Part shown: positions 25,800-34,864 of the stretch, piece by piece
How positions within the stretch are numbered: position 1 is the stretch's first letter
Layout of the letters: every line of letters begins with the position of its first letter
Source: a virus
Virus record (IMG/VR): IMGVR_UViG_3300042894_004093
Span: 1-46,665 of that record
Reading direction: 5' to 3' (one strand)
Length of the DNA: 46,665 nt
The notes under the pieces: model-generated
Databases searched by the model: none
Told to the model about the DNA's origin: nothing
The model's input: only the letters and a program-made list of their open reading frames with translations
Position numbers and translations under genes: made by a program

Positions 25800-26599
25800 T
25801 AAACTTCCTGCGGTTCATATTTTATACCCCTGTCCTTAATAAAGAGATATTCTTTTTTTGCGTTATCAATCCAAAACCTAACTTCGTCCTCATTTAAACT
25901 ATTTTCACCATTTTTATAGTTCCAAAAAATTGAACCAACCCTTAAGTTCATATGTTTGTAACCAATTTTTGGTATTGTCATAAATTTAACACTATTATTA
26001 GTCATCCTTAATAGGAATTCATAACCGAATGTTAGTTTGAAGGACTCTTTCAACATCCCAAAATCAACAAACGATTTTTTTCTAATTACTAATCCTGAAA
26101 TTTGGAAGTTTTGATATGTCATTAATGTTTCGTTATCCAAGTGTCCCATTTCTGTTGAAAAGTTGGCGGCAAAAGTTGCTTCATTTGTAAAACCAACAAA
26201 CATACCTTTATCATCAACATCAACAACTATTGGCATAAAAGCATCAACATCCTTGTATATGTTCATATATTTATTAACGTTTTTAAACCAAATGTTTGAA
26301 TACTCATCATCAAACTCTAATATTGATACCCAATTTGAGGATGCGTTTTCTACACCATAATTAACTTGGGCAGCAAAACTAGGTTCGCCATCATACTCAA
26401 CAACTTTAAGGTTTATATTATCAAAATTGTATTCTGAAATAATTTCTTTAAATCTATCTTCACCTACGTGAACGATAACCAATTCATTAACGAATTCACC
26501 TTGATTTTTAATTGATGTAATTGCTTTATCAAAATAATCATCAAAATCAATTGCTTTACCTGATTTTATTGGTAGTATTACCGATATCGTATTTTCCAT
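25799..26599 (-). CDS. Glycosyltransferase family 2-like
   Basis: 266 residues with a GT-A fold start (ISVILPIKSGKAIDFDDYFD), a donor-binding strand and the block NYGVENASSNWVSILEFDDE (80-99) where FDDE takes the place of the DxD metal site. The C-terminal half carries GYEFLLRM, typical of GT2 acceptor regions. It overlaps the sigma-factor start by one base and begins the glycan island when read from this side. Substrate not predictable. Confidence 0.8.
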   Translation of the reverse strand: MENTISVILPIKSGKAIDFDDYFDKAITSIKNQGEFVNELVIVHVGEDRFKEIISEYNFDNINLKVVEYDGEPSFAAQVNYGVENASSNWVSILEFDDEYSNIWFKNVNKYMNIYKDVDAFMPIVVDVDDKGMFVGFTNEATFAANFSTEMGHLDNETLMTYQNFQISGLVIRKKSFVDFGMLKESFKLTFGYEFLLRMTNNSVKFMTIPKIGYKHMNLRVGSIFWNYKNGENSLNEDEVRFWIDNAKKEYLFIKDRGIKYEPQEV

Positions 26600-26600
26600 A

Positions 26601-27662
26601 TTAATCTATTGTTTCAAATTTAGTTAATTGCTCTTCAAAAGCCGTCATTCTTGTGTTCATCATTTCAGAAAAAGTATACAAAACGTCATTCTTAAATTTT
26701 TCCATATCAGAGTATTTTGTTGCGGTTTTTTCCATACTATCAAACAATTCAGGATTTAGATTATCCTCTAACCAATTTTGTACAAAATCTGCAACAACCT
26801 CAACCAAAAGGTTTTTATTTGACAACCAAATTCCATTATCTTCATTAAGCCACTCTGGTTGTAGGTATGGTAACAACCCAATCACGGGTATTCCCATTTT
26901 CATAGATTCTAATGGGAATGTCCCAAATCCACTAGTTTGATCAACCCATACGGAAAGGAAACTATCTTTCATTGCATTTGCAAAATCTTTTTCACTTAGA
27001 CCTCTTAAATCTCTAAAAGTAATCCATCTGTATTGTGGAAATCTCACATAAAATTGTTTAATCAAGTTTGCAGTATCTCTAGAATCTCTTGTGTGAATCG
27101 AGATAATTGTTTTAGGTGGAAATTCTGACTTCTCAAAAACTTCTGAAATAACAGGGTTAATAATATCAAAAGAAACTTTACGCATAAGTTTTTCTATTTG
27201 TTGTTTTTGTGATTCACAAGTTGTAATACATTTAAAGAAACCTAATTGTGTCCATGATTGTCCAGGTTGTAACGTTTCAAAAATATGATCGTAAGCTTGT
27301 GTCAAAACAATTTTACCACAAGGTAAATCTTTTACTTGTTCCATAATGTAACCAAAAATTTCAGGTATAATCAATAAATCGTCAGGTGAAATTTCCAAGT
27401 TACCTTCGTCGATTGATTTGTGTGGTAATTCATTCATATATTCCTCACCTAACCAACTTGCAACGCCAAAGTAATCTTTATTCTCGTGAAGAATAATTGG
27501 GTTATAATCATCTTTTTTAAGAATCATTGCCATTTGGTAGACATATCTTAAAGATGCTTTTGCGTTACCTTTTGTGTCCTGTACAATAAAATAAATACGA
27601 GATTTTTTTTCTCTCATATTTTGAATTGATTTTTCTAATTTTACTATTTTTTCGTTATCCAT
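26601..27662 (-). CDS. Glycosyltransferase, GT-B/GT4-like
   Basis: 353 residues. The C-terminal half shows the GT4-type nucleotide-sugar binding block FGTFPLESMKMGIPVIG followed by a helix, preceded by ISIHTRDSRDTANLIKQF. The N-terminal half has a Rossmann-like start (RIYFIVQDTKGNAKASL). The acceptor is unknown. It is packed head-to-tail with the GT2 gene (1-nt gap). Confidence 0.75.
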   Translation of the reverse strand: MDNEKIVKLEKSIQNMREKKSRIYFIVQDTKGNAKASLRYVYQMAMILKKDDYNPIILHENKDYFGVASWLGEEYMNELPHKSIDEGNLEISPDDLLIIPEIFGYIMEQVKDLPCGKIVLTQAYDHIFETLQPGQSWTQLGFFKCITTCESQKQQIEKLMRKVSFDIINPVISEVFEKSEFPPKTIISIHTRDSRDTANLIKQFYVRFPQYRWITFRDLRGLSEKDFANAMKDSFLSVWVDQTSGFGTFPLESMKMGIPVIGLLPYLQPEWLNEDNGIWLSNKNLLVEVVADFVQNWLEDNLNPELFDSMEKTATKYSDMEKFKNDVLYTFSEMMNTRMTAFEEQLTKFETID

Positions 27663-27667
27663 ATATA

Positions 27668-27958
27668 TTAGATTTTATTTATTATTTTTTTCATTAAAAG
27701 TGAATTAAAAGCGATTTTGAATGGTATTGAAATCTCATTACTTTTCATTCCTAAATTTTCATCTACTTCCTCATTTTCTGTAAGAATAGTATCAATAAAA
27801 CTTTTTACTAACTCGTATTTTACAAGATGAATGTGTTTATCTTCTCTTAATTCATCTTCATCATCTTTAGTTTTCTCAACAACTTCTGACGTAAACTGTA
27901 CGTACTCATCAACAGCATCCATATCAATGTAGTAATTCTCACCAAGTATTTTAAACAT
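27668..27958 (-). CDS. Small acidic hypothetical protein
   Basis: 96 residues, acidic and helical, without recognised motifs. It overlaps the next upstream gene by 8 nt. Its place inside a dense operon supports a real gene. Confidence 0.6.
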   Translation of the reverse strand: MFKILGENYYIDMDAVDEYVQFTSEVVEKTKDDEDELREDKHIHLVKYELVKSFIDTILTENEEVDENLGMKSNEISIPFKIAFNSLLMKKIINKI

Positions 27959-28631
27959 AACTTTCTTTTATTTTATTCAATAATAAGTTAAATTCAGATA
28001 AAGTGGATATTTCATAATCCGACTTTACGTTTTCGTTGTATTTGGTTTTGAATTTAACAACTATCTTATTATCTGGTTTATTTGTTATTAAAATGGGATT
28101 TGCCGTTAATAATATGTCCACATTATCCCACATATCGTTTTTTGTTATTTCACTGTAAAAAAATACTTGTTCTAATAGACAACCAAATTTTGCTAAAAAG
28201 AAAAGTGATGCGGGTTTTGATTTACCAATTTCATCAGAGACAATTAGTAATTTATAATTATCCCTCAATTCTATATATAAATCGTTTAGAATATTAAATG
28301 TGTTAATTTCAGTGGATGGTGAGTGTCCAAAAAGCTCCATTGTATAATCTTCATACATAAAAGTATACAACTCGTCCTTTGAAGGGAAAGCAAAGTGTTT
28401 ATCCAATTCTAATGAATTTACTTCACTCAATATTTTATATTCAAACCATTTAACATCAACATTTTCATTAAGTTCAACAATTTCTTCTGTATCTCCTGAA
28501 AAAGTTATTTCATATGTTTTATCAATAGAATCAAATTCCATTTTACCAATCATATGGTGCTCATACAGTTGTTTAAATTTTTCTATTGTGTCCCTTAAAA
28601 CACCATTAATCTCAATTCCTATTCTCATCAT
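27951..28631 (-). CDS. HAD-like protein with degenerate catalytic motif
   Basis: 226 residues. The start, MMRIGIEINGVLRDT, reads like HAD motif I (hhhDxDGVLRD), but both aspartates are replaced (E and N). Later, YKLLIVSDEIGKSKPASLFF resembles motif II with a following conserved Lys, and VDILLTANP resembles the motif III region. Without the nucleophilic Asp, phosphatase activity is unlikely; a binding or regulatory role is inferred. Its start overlaps the 3' end of phoH by 20 nt. The second Met (28628) is an equally good start. Confidence 0.6.
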   Translation of the reverse strand: MMRIGIEINGVLRDTIEKFKQLYEHHMIGKMEFDSIDKTYEITFSGDTEEIVELNENVDVKWFEYKILSEVNSLELDKHFAFPSKDELYTFMYEDYTMELFGHSPSTEINTFNILNDLYIELRDNYKLLIVSDEIGKSKPASLFFLAKFGCLLEQVFFYSEITKNDMWDNVDILLTANPILITNKPDNKIVVKFKTKYNENVKSDYEISTLSEFNLLLNKIKESYV

Positions 28632-29346
28632 ATTTTTCCAATATTTTACCGATTAATGGATTACGAACATTTTTAGCGTTTCTGAAATCATAAATACCAA
28701 TATCGTTAACCCCTTGAAACCTTTGTAGTGCGTCATACAGTCCTGATTGTTTTTTGTCTTTATATCTATCAGTTTGTTCTAAATCTCCTGATATAAAAAA
28801 CTTACTATTAAACCCAATTCTTGTAAGTAGGAGTTTCATTTGATTTGGTGTTGAGTTTTGCGCTTCTTCAAAAATTAAAATAGAATTATCAATATTCATA
28901 CCTCTCATATATGCTAATGCAAAAACTTCTATAACTTCCGCATCTTTTAATTTTTCACGAGCGTCTTTACCAATAATTTTATTTAACAAATAATAAGACG
29001 GAAAAATGTATGGATCTAATTTCTCCTCCAAGTTTCCTGGTAATGAACCTAATTTTTCTTCAGCCTCAACCGCAGGTCTAACAATAATAATTTTTTCATA
29101 AGAGTTGTTTACGTCCATTAATAAATCAACTGCAGCCTTCATAGCAATAAAGGATTTACCAACACCAGCTGGACCTGAACAGACTGTTATTTGATTCTCT
29201 TTTAAGATATTATAATACTCTTCTTGATTGGGTGATAAAAATTTATTTTTTTGTTTTTTCTTAATTACAGAGTTAATGTAATCTTTTTTTGAAAATGGTT
29301 TTGTTTCACTTTCATCATTTTGAGGTACCGGTTTTTTTCTCGTCAT
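28612..29346 (-). CDS. phoH: PhoH-like ATPase
   Basis: About 244 residues from ATG 29346; a longer in-frame start (29403) would run into the gmd coding region and is rejected. Shows a Walker A GPAGVGKS (58-65), IIIVRPAVEAEEKLGSLPG and a Walker B-like SILIFEEAQN, the standard PhoH signature, plus the sensor block FFISGDLEQTD. PhoH ATPases are common in large phages; the proposed RNA-related role is not settled. It begins 1 nt after the gmd stop. Confidence 0.92.
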   Translation of the reverse strand: MTRKKPVPQNDESETKPFSKKDYINSVIKKKQKNKFLSPNQEEYYNILKENQITVCSGPAGVGKSFIAMKAAVDLLMDVNNSYEKIIIVRPAVEAEEKLGSLPGNLEEKLDPYIFPSYYLLNKIIGKDAREKLKDAEVIEVFALAYMRGMNIDNSILIFEEAQNSTPNQMKLLLTRIGFNSKFFISGDLEQTDRYKDKKQSGLYDALQRFQGVNDIGIYDFRNAKNVRNPLIGKILEKYDENRN

Positions 29347-29347
29347 C

Positions 29348-30355
29348 TTATATCGGTGATAGAATTTTATTTGTGTTATTATAATAATGTAACCAACCCT
29401 CAATCATATCGTCCATCAAGGTTTCAAATGTGTATTGTGGTTCCCAACCTAATGTGCTCCTTATTTTTGTGGAGTCACCCTTTAAATATTTCAATTCTTC
29501 GGCTCTTAAAAATTTTTTATCTTGTGTAACATATTTAGTATAATCTAAATCTAATTTGTTAAATACGTACTCAACCATTTCCCTAACTGAATGTGTTGTC
29601 ATTGTTGATACAACAAAATCATCGGCTTTATCGTGGTTTAATATTTTATGCATGGCTCTAACATAGTCTTTGGAATGTCCCCAATCCCTATAAGAATCCA
29701 TATTTCCTAAAACTAATTTGTCTGTTATGCCCAACTTTATTTCTACCGCAGTTTTAACAACTTTGTTAGTGACAAAATTAGAACCTCTTCTTGGTGATTC
29801 GTGATTAAATAGTATTCCGTTACAAGCGTGTAAGTTATATGCATTTCTATAGTTCCTTACAATATTATAAGCAAAAACTTTTGAACAACCGTAAGGACTA
29901 ACTGGTGTCATTGGTGTTGTTTCTCTTTGGAACCCGTCTTCGTCAACTGAATTACCAAACATTTCGGAAGAAGATGCTTGATAAAACTTGGCGTTTGGAC
30001 AAGATCTTCTATACGCCTCAAGTATATTTATGACACCAATTGCATTTGTTTGCACCGTAAATTGTGGTATATCAAAACTGATTCTTACATGACTTTGTGC
30101 TGCCAAATTATAAATTTCATCTGGTTGTATTTCATCTAATAATCTTTCTAAAGAACCTTGATCTAACAAATCACCATAATGTATATTTACTTTATTTCTT
30201 AATTCGTCATTGAACCTACTTTGTTGTGACTCAACAGAAGAGTTTCTTCTTATTATACCATACACCTCATATCCTAACTCAAGTAGATATTCTGCTAAAT
30301 ACGAACCGTCTTGTCCATTAATCCCAGTTATAAATGCTTTTTTTTGTTTACTCAT
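29348..30355 (-). CDS. gmd: GDP-mannose 4,6-dehydratase
   Basis: 335 residues, full length for the family. It converts GDP-D-mannose to GDP-4-keto-6-deoxy-D-mannose, the precursor of GDP-fucose, GDP-rhamnose and GDP-perosamine. The NADP-binding GINGQDGS lies at 11-18, the catalytic SSSEMFG at 128-134 and YGCSK (Y155, K159) of the short-chain dehydrogenase triad. The family block NHESPRRGSNFVTNKV (184-199) is intact. It anchors the glycan island. Confidence 0.96.
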   Translation of the reverse strand: MSKQKKAFITGINGQDGSYLAEYLLELGYEVYGIIRRNSSVESQQSRFNDELRNKVNIHYGDLLDQGSLERLLDEIQPDEIYNLAAQSHVRISFDIPQFTVQTNAIGVINILEAYRRSCPNAKFYQASSSEMFGNSVDEDGFQRETTPMTPVSPYGCSKVFAYNIVRNYRNAYNLHACNGILFNHESPRRGSNFVTNKVVKTAVEIKLGITDKLVLGNMDSYRDWGHSKDYVRAMHKILNHDKADDFVVSTMTTHSVREMVEYVFNKLDLDYTKYVTQDKKFLRAEELKYLKGDSTKIRSTLGWEPQYTFETLMDDMIEGWLHYYNNTNKILSPI

Positions 30356-30380
30356 ATTTTTTATTATTTTTTATTTTTTT

Positions 30381-31100
30381 TTATTTTGTTTGTAAATAGG
30401 GATCTATTTGATTTATTAAACAATATTCGTAAAACTCATCCTCGCCAAATTTTTTTCTTTTAATAATGTTTGGGTTGTCTGTTTGTTCGTATACATATTC
30501 TATTTTTTTCCCTTTTTGGAAAACCTCCATCTCTGTTAAATCAGGCCAATCTGTGTAAAGCCATTTCCTTGGTTTTGTTTCTATTGCTAAAGGTAATTTT
30601 TCTATACCCATTTTAGCTGTTTCAGGTGTCATATAATAATGATAACCTATACAATCAATATTTTGTTCTCGCCATGGTATATTTGGTAATCTTCCATCAT
30701 AAGACATTTTTTTTAACAAAATTGCTTCTTCTTCATTATCTAATAATATGATTCCACCTCTACCTAAACTCAAATGTTTTTGATACTGAAAAGAAATACA
30801 CATCATTGTACTTGGAATATAGCTGTTTTCCGCCCATAATACTGCGGCATCTATAACCCTATCGGTGAGATAATAGTAGTTTTCCCAAACATCATCCACC
30901 CACTCCAAAGGAATATTTAATTTGTTTGAAAGGAATGGGATTGATAAATAGGTACGTTTAGGAACTTTTATTTTTTTAGCTTTTGTTAATCTTAAACATA
31001 ACTCTACACCATGAGTACAAGAATCAACACTAACGGCATATTTTGCACCAAAAAATTTGGCAACGGAATTTTCAAATTCGGTTATAATACTAAAAGACAT
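30381..31100 (-). CDS. Short DegT/DnrJ-type aminotransferase
   Basis: 239 residues, compared with about 370 for typical sugar aminotransferases of this family. The PLP-binding core is present: an N-terminal FFGAKYAVSVDSCTHGVEL, the PLP-pairing Asp in VIDAAVLWAE (D84) and the Schiff-base Lys in SFQYQKHLSLGRGG (K108). The usual C-terminal small domain is replaced by a ~70-residue tail without similarity. Next to gmd it may act on GDP-4-keto-6-deoxymannose (perosamine-type chemistry), but the missing domain makes activity uncertain. Confidence 0.75.
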   Translation of the reverse strand: MSFSIITEFENSVAKFFGAKYAVSVDSCTHGVELCLRLTKAKKIKVPKRTYLSIPFLSNKLNIPLEWVDDVWENYYYLTDRVIDAAVLWAENSYIPSTMMCISFQYQKHLSLGRGGIILLDNEEEAILLKKMSYDGRLPNIPWREQNIDCIGYHYYMTPETAKMGIEKLPLAIETKPRKWLYTDWPDLTEMEVFQKGKKIEYVYEQTDNPNIIKRKKFGEDEFYEYCLINQIDPYLQTK

Positions 31101-31122
31101 TGTGTAAAATTTTTTATTTTAA

Positions 31123-31926
31123 CTACAAAAAGTTTTCAAAAAGGTAATCTTCGGCTAACGGAAAGTCAATTGATATTTGGTAATTATCTTTGATTGCATC
31201 CATTTTACTGTAATATAAATCAAAAGTCAAATCTTCTATCTTAAAATTTTCATCTAATATTATTATACCATCAAGATTAAAAAAATCCCCAATATTAGGT
31301 ATACCATAATATATTGGGATAGTTCCTGTAATAAAACAATCTGTTATTTTTTCTGTAATCATGTTTGGGTACGTGGCATTTTCCATCGCAATAGAAAAAC
31401 AATAGTCTTTTAATGCGTCAATTTTATTTTCTACCTGATTAAAACCTCTACCATAATGATCTAATTTATTTTTGTACTTTTGTATGATTTCTTGTCTGTA
31501 TAAATGTTCACTACACATTTGTTTTGACGATGCTACCATAGAAATTAATTTTGTTTTTGGGTATATACCACCATCAGTGATGTACGGTTTAATGTCACAT
31601 TGTGTAAGTTGAAAAATATCTGATTTTTTAGTTAGCTCTACATCGTGTGTAAAAACTTTTTTAAATTTACTTTTTAGAATGTCAACGTTTTTTTCTGCCC
31701 AATCATATGTACTTGATATGATACTTTTTGATTCTCTTAACCACCCATAATTTGTGGTATTTTCTGAAACTGTACGTCTTAATCCGTCATCAACATAAAA
31801 AGATATGTCAGAATGAATTTTGTTTGGTATCCACTCAACAAATTGAGTTCTCTTGTTAATGTCCTCAACAAAGTTTATAAAACCACCACCAAATAGATTA
31901 ATTTTATTTTTTGTCATTTTCTTCAA
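31123..31926 (-). CDS. GT10 fucosyltransferase-like enzyme
   Basis: 267 residues. The C-terminal half carries the alpha-1,3-fucosyltransferase (GT10) signature FSIAMENATYPNMITEKITD (177-196) followed by CFITGTIPIYYGIPNI (197-212), which binds GDP-sugar. The N-terminal half is variable, as in the family. It would transfer fucose, or a related 6-deoxy sugar made from GDP-mannose, to a glycan. Its start overlaps the acetyltransferase gene by 23 nt; the fourth codon is an alternative Met. Confidence 0.88.
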   Translation of the reverse strand: MKKMTKNKINLFGGGFINFVEDINKRTQFVEWIPNKIHSDISFYVDDGLRRTVSENTTNYGWLRESKSIISSTYDWAEKNVDILKSKFKKVFTHDVELTKKSDIFQLTQCDIKPYITDGGIYPKTKLISMVASSKQMCSEHLYRQEIIQKYKNKLDHYGRGFNQVENKIDALKDYCFSIAMENATYPNMITEKITDCFITGTIPIYYGIPNIGDFFNLDGIIILDENFKIEDLTFDLYYSKMDAIKDNYQISIDFPLAEDYLFENFL

Positions 31927-32440
31927 GTAATAGTTTATAATTTTTCAATATCTTATCAGGGTTTATTTTTTTTGTAAGTTTTGCTGGATTTCCTTTGTAA
32001 ATACCCCATTCTTCCGTGTCACCCATCAAAAGACTACCTGCGGTTAATAAAACTCCTTTTCTCAAAATAGAACCTGGTAACACAATTGCGTTTGTACCAA
32101 TGTTGGAAAATTCCTCCATAACTATAGGTTCTATTATTTGTTTACCTTTGTATTTTTTTGGTATCATAGCACCAAATAAACCACTTTCGTCAAACCTATC
32201 ACTACCACATATTATTCTTGCACCTGCCATTATATTATTAAAACCTTTAGCCTCAAAGTATGACAAACTACCACCAATTATTGTAACATAAGGACTTATG
32301 TGAACATAATCCCCAATACTAATTTCTGTGGTACAATACACTCCTTTATCAATTGATACATGGTTACCAATGTGTTTTGGTTTGTTTTTGAAAAAAACAT
32401 CTTTATTAATAACCAAATCTTTTTTTTTGTTGGACTTCAT
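31904..32440 (-). CDS. Hexapeptide-repeat acetyltransferase
   Basis: 178 residues forming a left-handed beta-helix. Hexapeptide-like strands such as VSIDKGVYCTTEISIGDYVH and NIGTNAIVLPGSILRKGVLL lead to the C-terminal NPAKLTKKI, typical of sugar O- or N-acetyltransferases of the Maa/NodL/PglD group. Adjacent to an aminotransferase and gmd, N-acetylation of an amino sugar is one possibility; O-acetylation of a glycan is the other. Confidence 0.85.
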   Translation of the reverse strand: MKSNKKKDLVINKDVFFKNKPKHIGNHVSIDKGVYCTTEISIGDYVHISPYVTIIGGSLSYFEAKGFNNIMAGARIICGSDRFDESGLFGAMIPKKYKGKQIIEPIVMEEFSNIGTNAIVLPGSILRKGVLLTAGSLLMGDTEEWGIYKGNPAKLTKKINPDKILKNYKLLLEENDKK

Positions 32441-32447
32441 AAAAAGA

Positions 32448-33128
32448 TTAAGATTTAATCAATATTCCTTGGCCTGTAGGACAAGTGTAAATTAAACAAT
32501 TTTTTTCTTTGGCAAAATTGTCGTGTGCTTCTTTTTGATATTGGTGACCAGGAAAACCGTAGTCGTCAAATATGATTATTCCACCAGTGACAACCTTATC
32601 CCATATAAACTGTAATGCGTCTTTTTCAGGTTTAACACAGTTAAAATCAATAGAAACAAAGGCAACTTCATCGGCTTCTAATTTATTCAAAGTATCAGGT
32701 ACATACCCTGGTATTATAACCATGTTATCAAATTTTTCAAATTTAGTTTTTATTTCTTCATACCAATTTCCATATTGTTTATAATTGTGTAAAGCTCGCA
32801 ACTCAACGTCCAATAAATTCTCATTTTTTAAACCCTCAAAACTATCTAACAAGTAGTATTTTTTATTTATCTTTTCAAATTCCAAATACTCATATATTGC
32901 GGAAGAAAATAATCCAAAGCCACCACCAAAATCAACAAAGTCACCTTTTATTTTAGAAGCGTATTTTGCTGCCCAAATTAAAGTGTGGATTCTCCATCTT
33001 ATGGTGTAGTTGTTTGAAATTAATCTATTATTTGCCGCTAAAACACATTTTTCGTAAGCACTTATAAATTTAGAATCATTCATAAATTCAGTGTTAGCCA
33101 ATGTTGTTATTATATCTTCTTTATACAT
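32448..33128 (-). CDS. TylF-like O-methyltransferase
   Basis: 226 residues with an SAM-binding motif GDFVDFGGGFGLFS (~62-75), a YYLLDSFEG strand, and the metal-binding block VAFVSIDFN...GGIIIFDDYGF characteristic of the TylF/MycF family, which methylates sugar hydroxyls using Mg2+. It lies between acetyltransferase and a second methyltransferase. Confidence 0.87.
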   Translation of the reverse strand: MYKEDIITTLANTEFMNDSKFISAYEKCVLAANNRLISNNYTIRWRIHTLIWAAKYASKIKGDFVDFGGGFGLFSSAIYEYLEFEKINKKYYLLDSFEGLKNENLLDVELRALHNYKQYGNWYEEIKTKFEKFDNMVIIPGYVPDTLNKLEADEVAFVSIDFNCVKPEKDALQFIWDKVVTGGIIIFDDYGFPGHQYQKEAHDNFAKEKNCLIYTCPTGQGILIKS

Positions 33129-33130
33129 TT

Positions 33131-33757
33131 TTATATTTTTTTTGTTTCACAAATTATGAAATGTTTGATTAAACCTTCCTGATTCAAATCATGCGTTTGG
33201 TAATCTTGATACCAAGTGTTTTCAACCTCAAAATACTTATTGATTAGATATTTTACTTTATCTTCTGTTATGTAAAATGTTTTGTGCCATTTCATTGAAA
33301 CTGGACTTCTTTCTTGATTGTATGGGGTTGAGAAAAGTAATTTACCACCAGGTTTAAGAGCCCTATGAAATTTTGACATTAGTATATCAATTTCGGGTTC
33401 TTCAAAGTGCTCAACAGTTTCAAATGAAACTATCACATCAAACATATTATCAAATTCAATATCTAAAAGATTTTTATTATAAAAAAATACTTTATGTTCA
33501 TTATTATATCTTTTTTTAATTTCATTAATCGTTGTTTCATCAATATCAACACCGTGAACTTCTTTACAATTTTCAGATAACATTAAACTACCATAACCTG
33601 AACCACAAGCCATATCTGCGACAACATAATCTTCTTTAATTATTTTTTTTGCCATCTCATATCTCTTATAATGTGATTTTTGATATATATTAAATCTATC
33701 ATAATCCATGTTGTAATAATTTATGTCCATTCTTTCACCATCATTTTCTAAATTCAT
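33131..33757 (-). CDS. Class I SAM methyltransferase
   Basis: 208 residues. Motif I is VADMACGSGYGSLML, followed by EVHGVDIDE, the acidic FDVIVSFETVEHF and the LKPGGKLLFSTP loop of class I methyltransferases. The target is not predictable; glycan methylation fits the context. The listed start overlaps the next gene by 17 nt; a Met ten codons in (33730) would avoid this. Confidence 0.87.
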   Translation of the reverse strand: MNLENDGERMDINYYNMDYDRFNIYQKSHYKRYEMAKKIIKEDYVVADMACGSGYGSLMLSENCKEVHGVDIDETTINEIKKRYNNEHKVFFYNKNLLDIEFDNMFDVIVSFETVEHFEEPEIDILMSKFHRALKPGGKLLFSTPYNQERSPVSMKWHKTFYITEDKVKYLINKYFEVENTWYQDYQTHDLNQEGLIKHFIICETKKI

Positions 33758-34433
33758 AATTTTTGTTTTTTACTATGTTTATTTCGTCTTTTAAATTTTT
33801 ATTATACATTTTACTTATTTGATTTGGGTGTGATGTGTTTGCAATCAAACAATCAGGTAAAATAAAAGGTAATCCATATTTTTTGTATAATGAATAGTAA
33901 TAATCACAATCCATCAACATTGTTAAATTTTCATCAAAAAAAATAATTTCACTATTAATAAAAGATAAAACAGATGGTGAACTTATTGTGTTTATACCTT
34001 CTAAAATCCTATCATTCCATGAAGGTACCATAAAATTATAAAAGTTAACAGAATCGGTAGTGTGACAACAACCGTTAACCAACCACTTTGCGTCTTTATT
34101 GGTGAAAGCGTTATCAATTAATTTTAGAGAGTTATTGTTTACAAAAAAATCATCCTGAAACATCACTTTAATAATATCTCCTTCAGCGTGATTTAACCCA
34201 AAGTTTAAGTTTGCGGGACTATTTCCTCTATTATTTTCATTTCTGAAATATCTAATAAATAAATCTGTAAAATTATTTGTAAGGTTTTCTATGTCATTAT
34301 TAATACTATGATCACTTATTATAACTTCTAAACTTTGATAGTTTTGATTTCTTATTGAGGTTAATAACTGATTGAGAAAAAAAACACCTTTTCCGTACTG
34401 TTCCCATGTTGGTATGACAATTGAAAATCTCAT
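33741..34433 (-). CDS. Glycosyltransferase family 2
   Basis: 230 residues with a clear GT-A domain: FSIVIPTWEQYGKGVFFLNQ, LEVIISDHS, NRGNSPANLNFGLNHAEGDI and the metal site MFQDDFF. Probably adds one sugar in the same glycan. Confidence 0.88.
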   Translation of the reverse strand: MRFSIVIPTWEQYGKGVFFLNQLLTSIRNQNYQSLEVIISDHSINNDIENLTNNFTDLFIRYFRNENNRGNSPANLNFGLNHAEGDIIKVMFQDDFFVNNNSLKLIDNAFTNKDAKWLVNGCCHTTDSVNFYNFMVPSWNDRILEGINTISSPSVLSFINSEIIFFDENLTMLMDCDYYYSLYKKYGLPFILPDCLIANTSHPNQISKMYNKNLKDEINIVKNKNYEFRK

Positions 34434-34435
34434 AA

Positions 34436-34852
34436 TTAATTTTTTATAAAGACTTTATCTAAAGTTTGTCCTTCATATGGGCCGGTTTTATACTCATACA
34501 CGATAGTGTCATCCTCAAGTATTTCATACGTATGTCCACCATATAAAGTAAAACTTGCATCACCAGGGTATAATATTGGTTGGGCAATAATAGTATCATC
34601 TAAATCATAAAAAATACATCTTACACTACCTTTTATAACAACCCACGATTCTTGAGCAATTTGTTCTGTGTAATGTCTATCTTTAACAATATGTTTATGA
34701 GGAGGAAAAGTTTTATTTTTTTCCATTTTTAACGTCGCACATTGTATGAAATTTTCATCAGGGATAACGTCAACCCTGCCTTTAATTTCATCTAGTCTAT
34801 TAATAATATGTAATAGTTTTGTCGGTTCTATTTTTGAGTATATTTTTTCCAT
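34436..34852 (-). CDS. Cupin-fold protein
   Basis: 138 residues. A cupin barrel is indicated by the metal-type motif PPHKH (50-54), the strand ESWVVIKGSVRCIFYD and the second motif region YPGDASFTLYGGHTYEIL. Cupins in glycan loci are often sugar epimerases or isomerases of the RmlC/FdtA type or sensors. No specific reaction can be assigned. Confidence 0.75.
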   Translation of the reverse strand: MEKIYSKIEPTKLLHIINRLDEIKGRVDVIPDENFIQCATLKMEKNKTFPPHKHIVKDRHYTEQIAQESWVVIKGSVRCIFYDLDDTIIAQPILYPGDASFTLYGGHTYEILEDDTIVYEYKTGPYEGQTLDKVFIKN

Positions 34853-34864
34853 TAAAATTAATTT

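Noticed and set aside
29347-29403. Longer start for phoH
   Set aside because: It would overlap the gmd 3' end by 56 nt and encodes an unrelated hydrophobic stretch; ATG 29346 follows the gmd stop directly.
30381-31100. Possible frameshifted remnant of a full DegT aminotransferase
   Set aside because: I see no continuation of the C-terminal domain in other frames downstream; the gmd gene begins 25 nt later, so it seems to be a short form rather than a broken gene.
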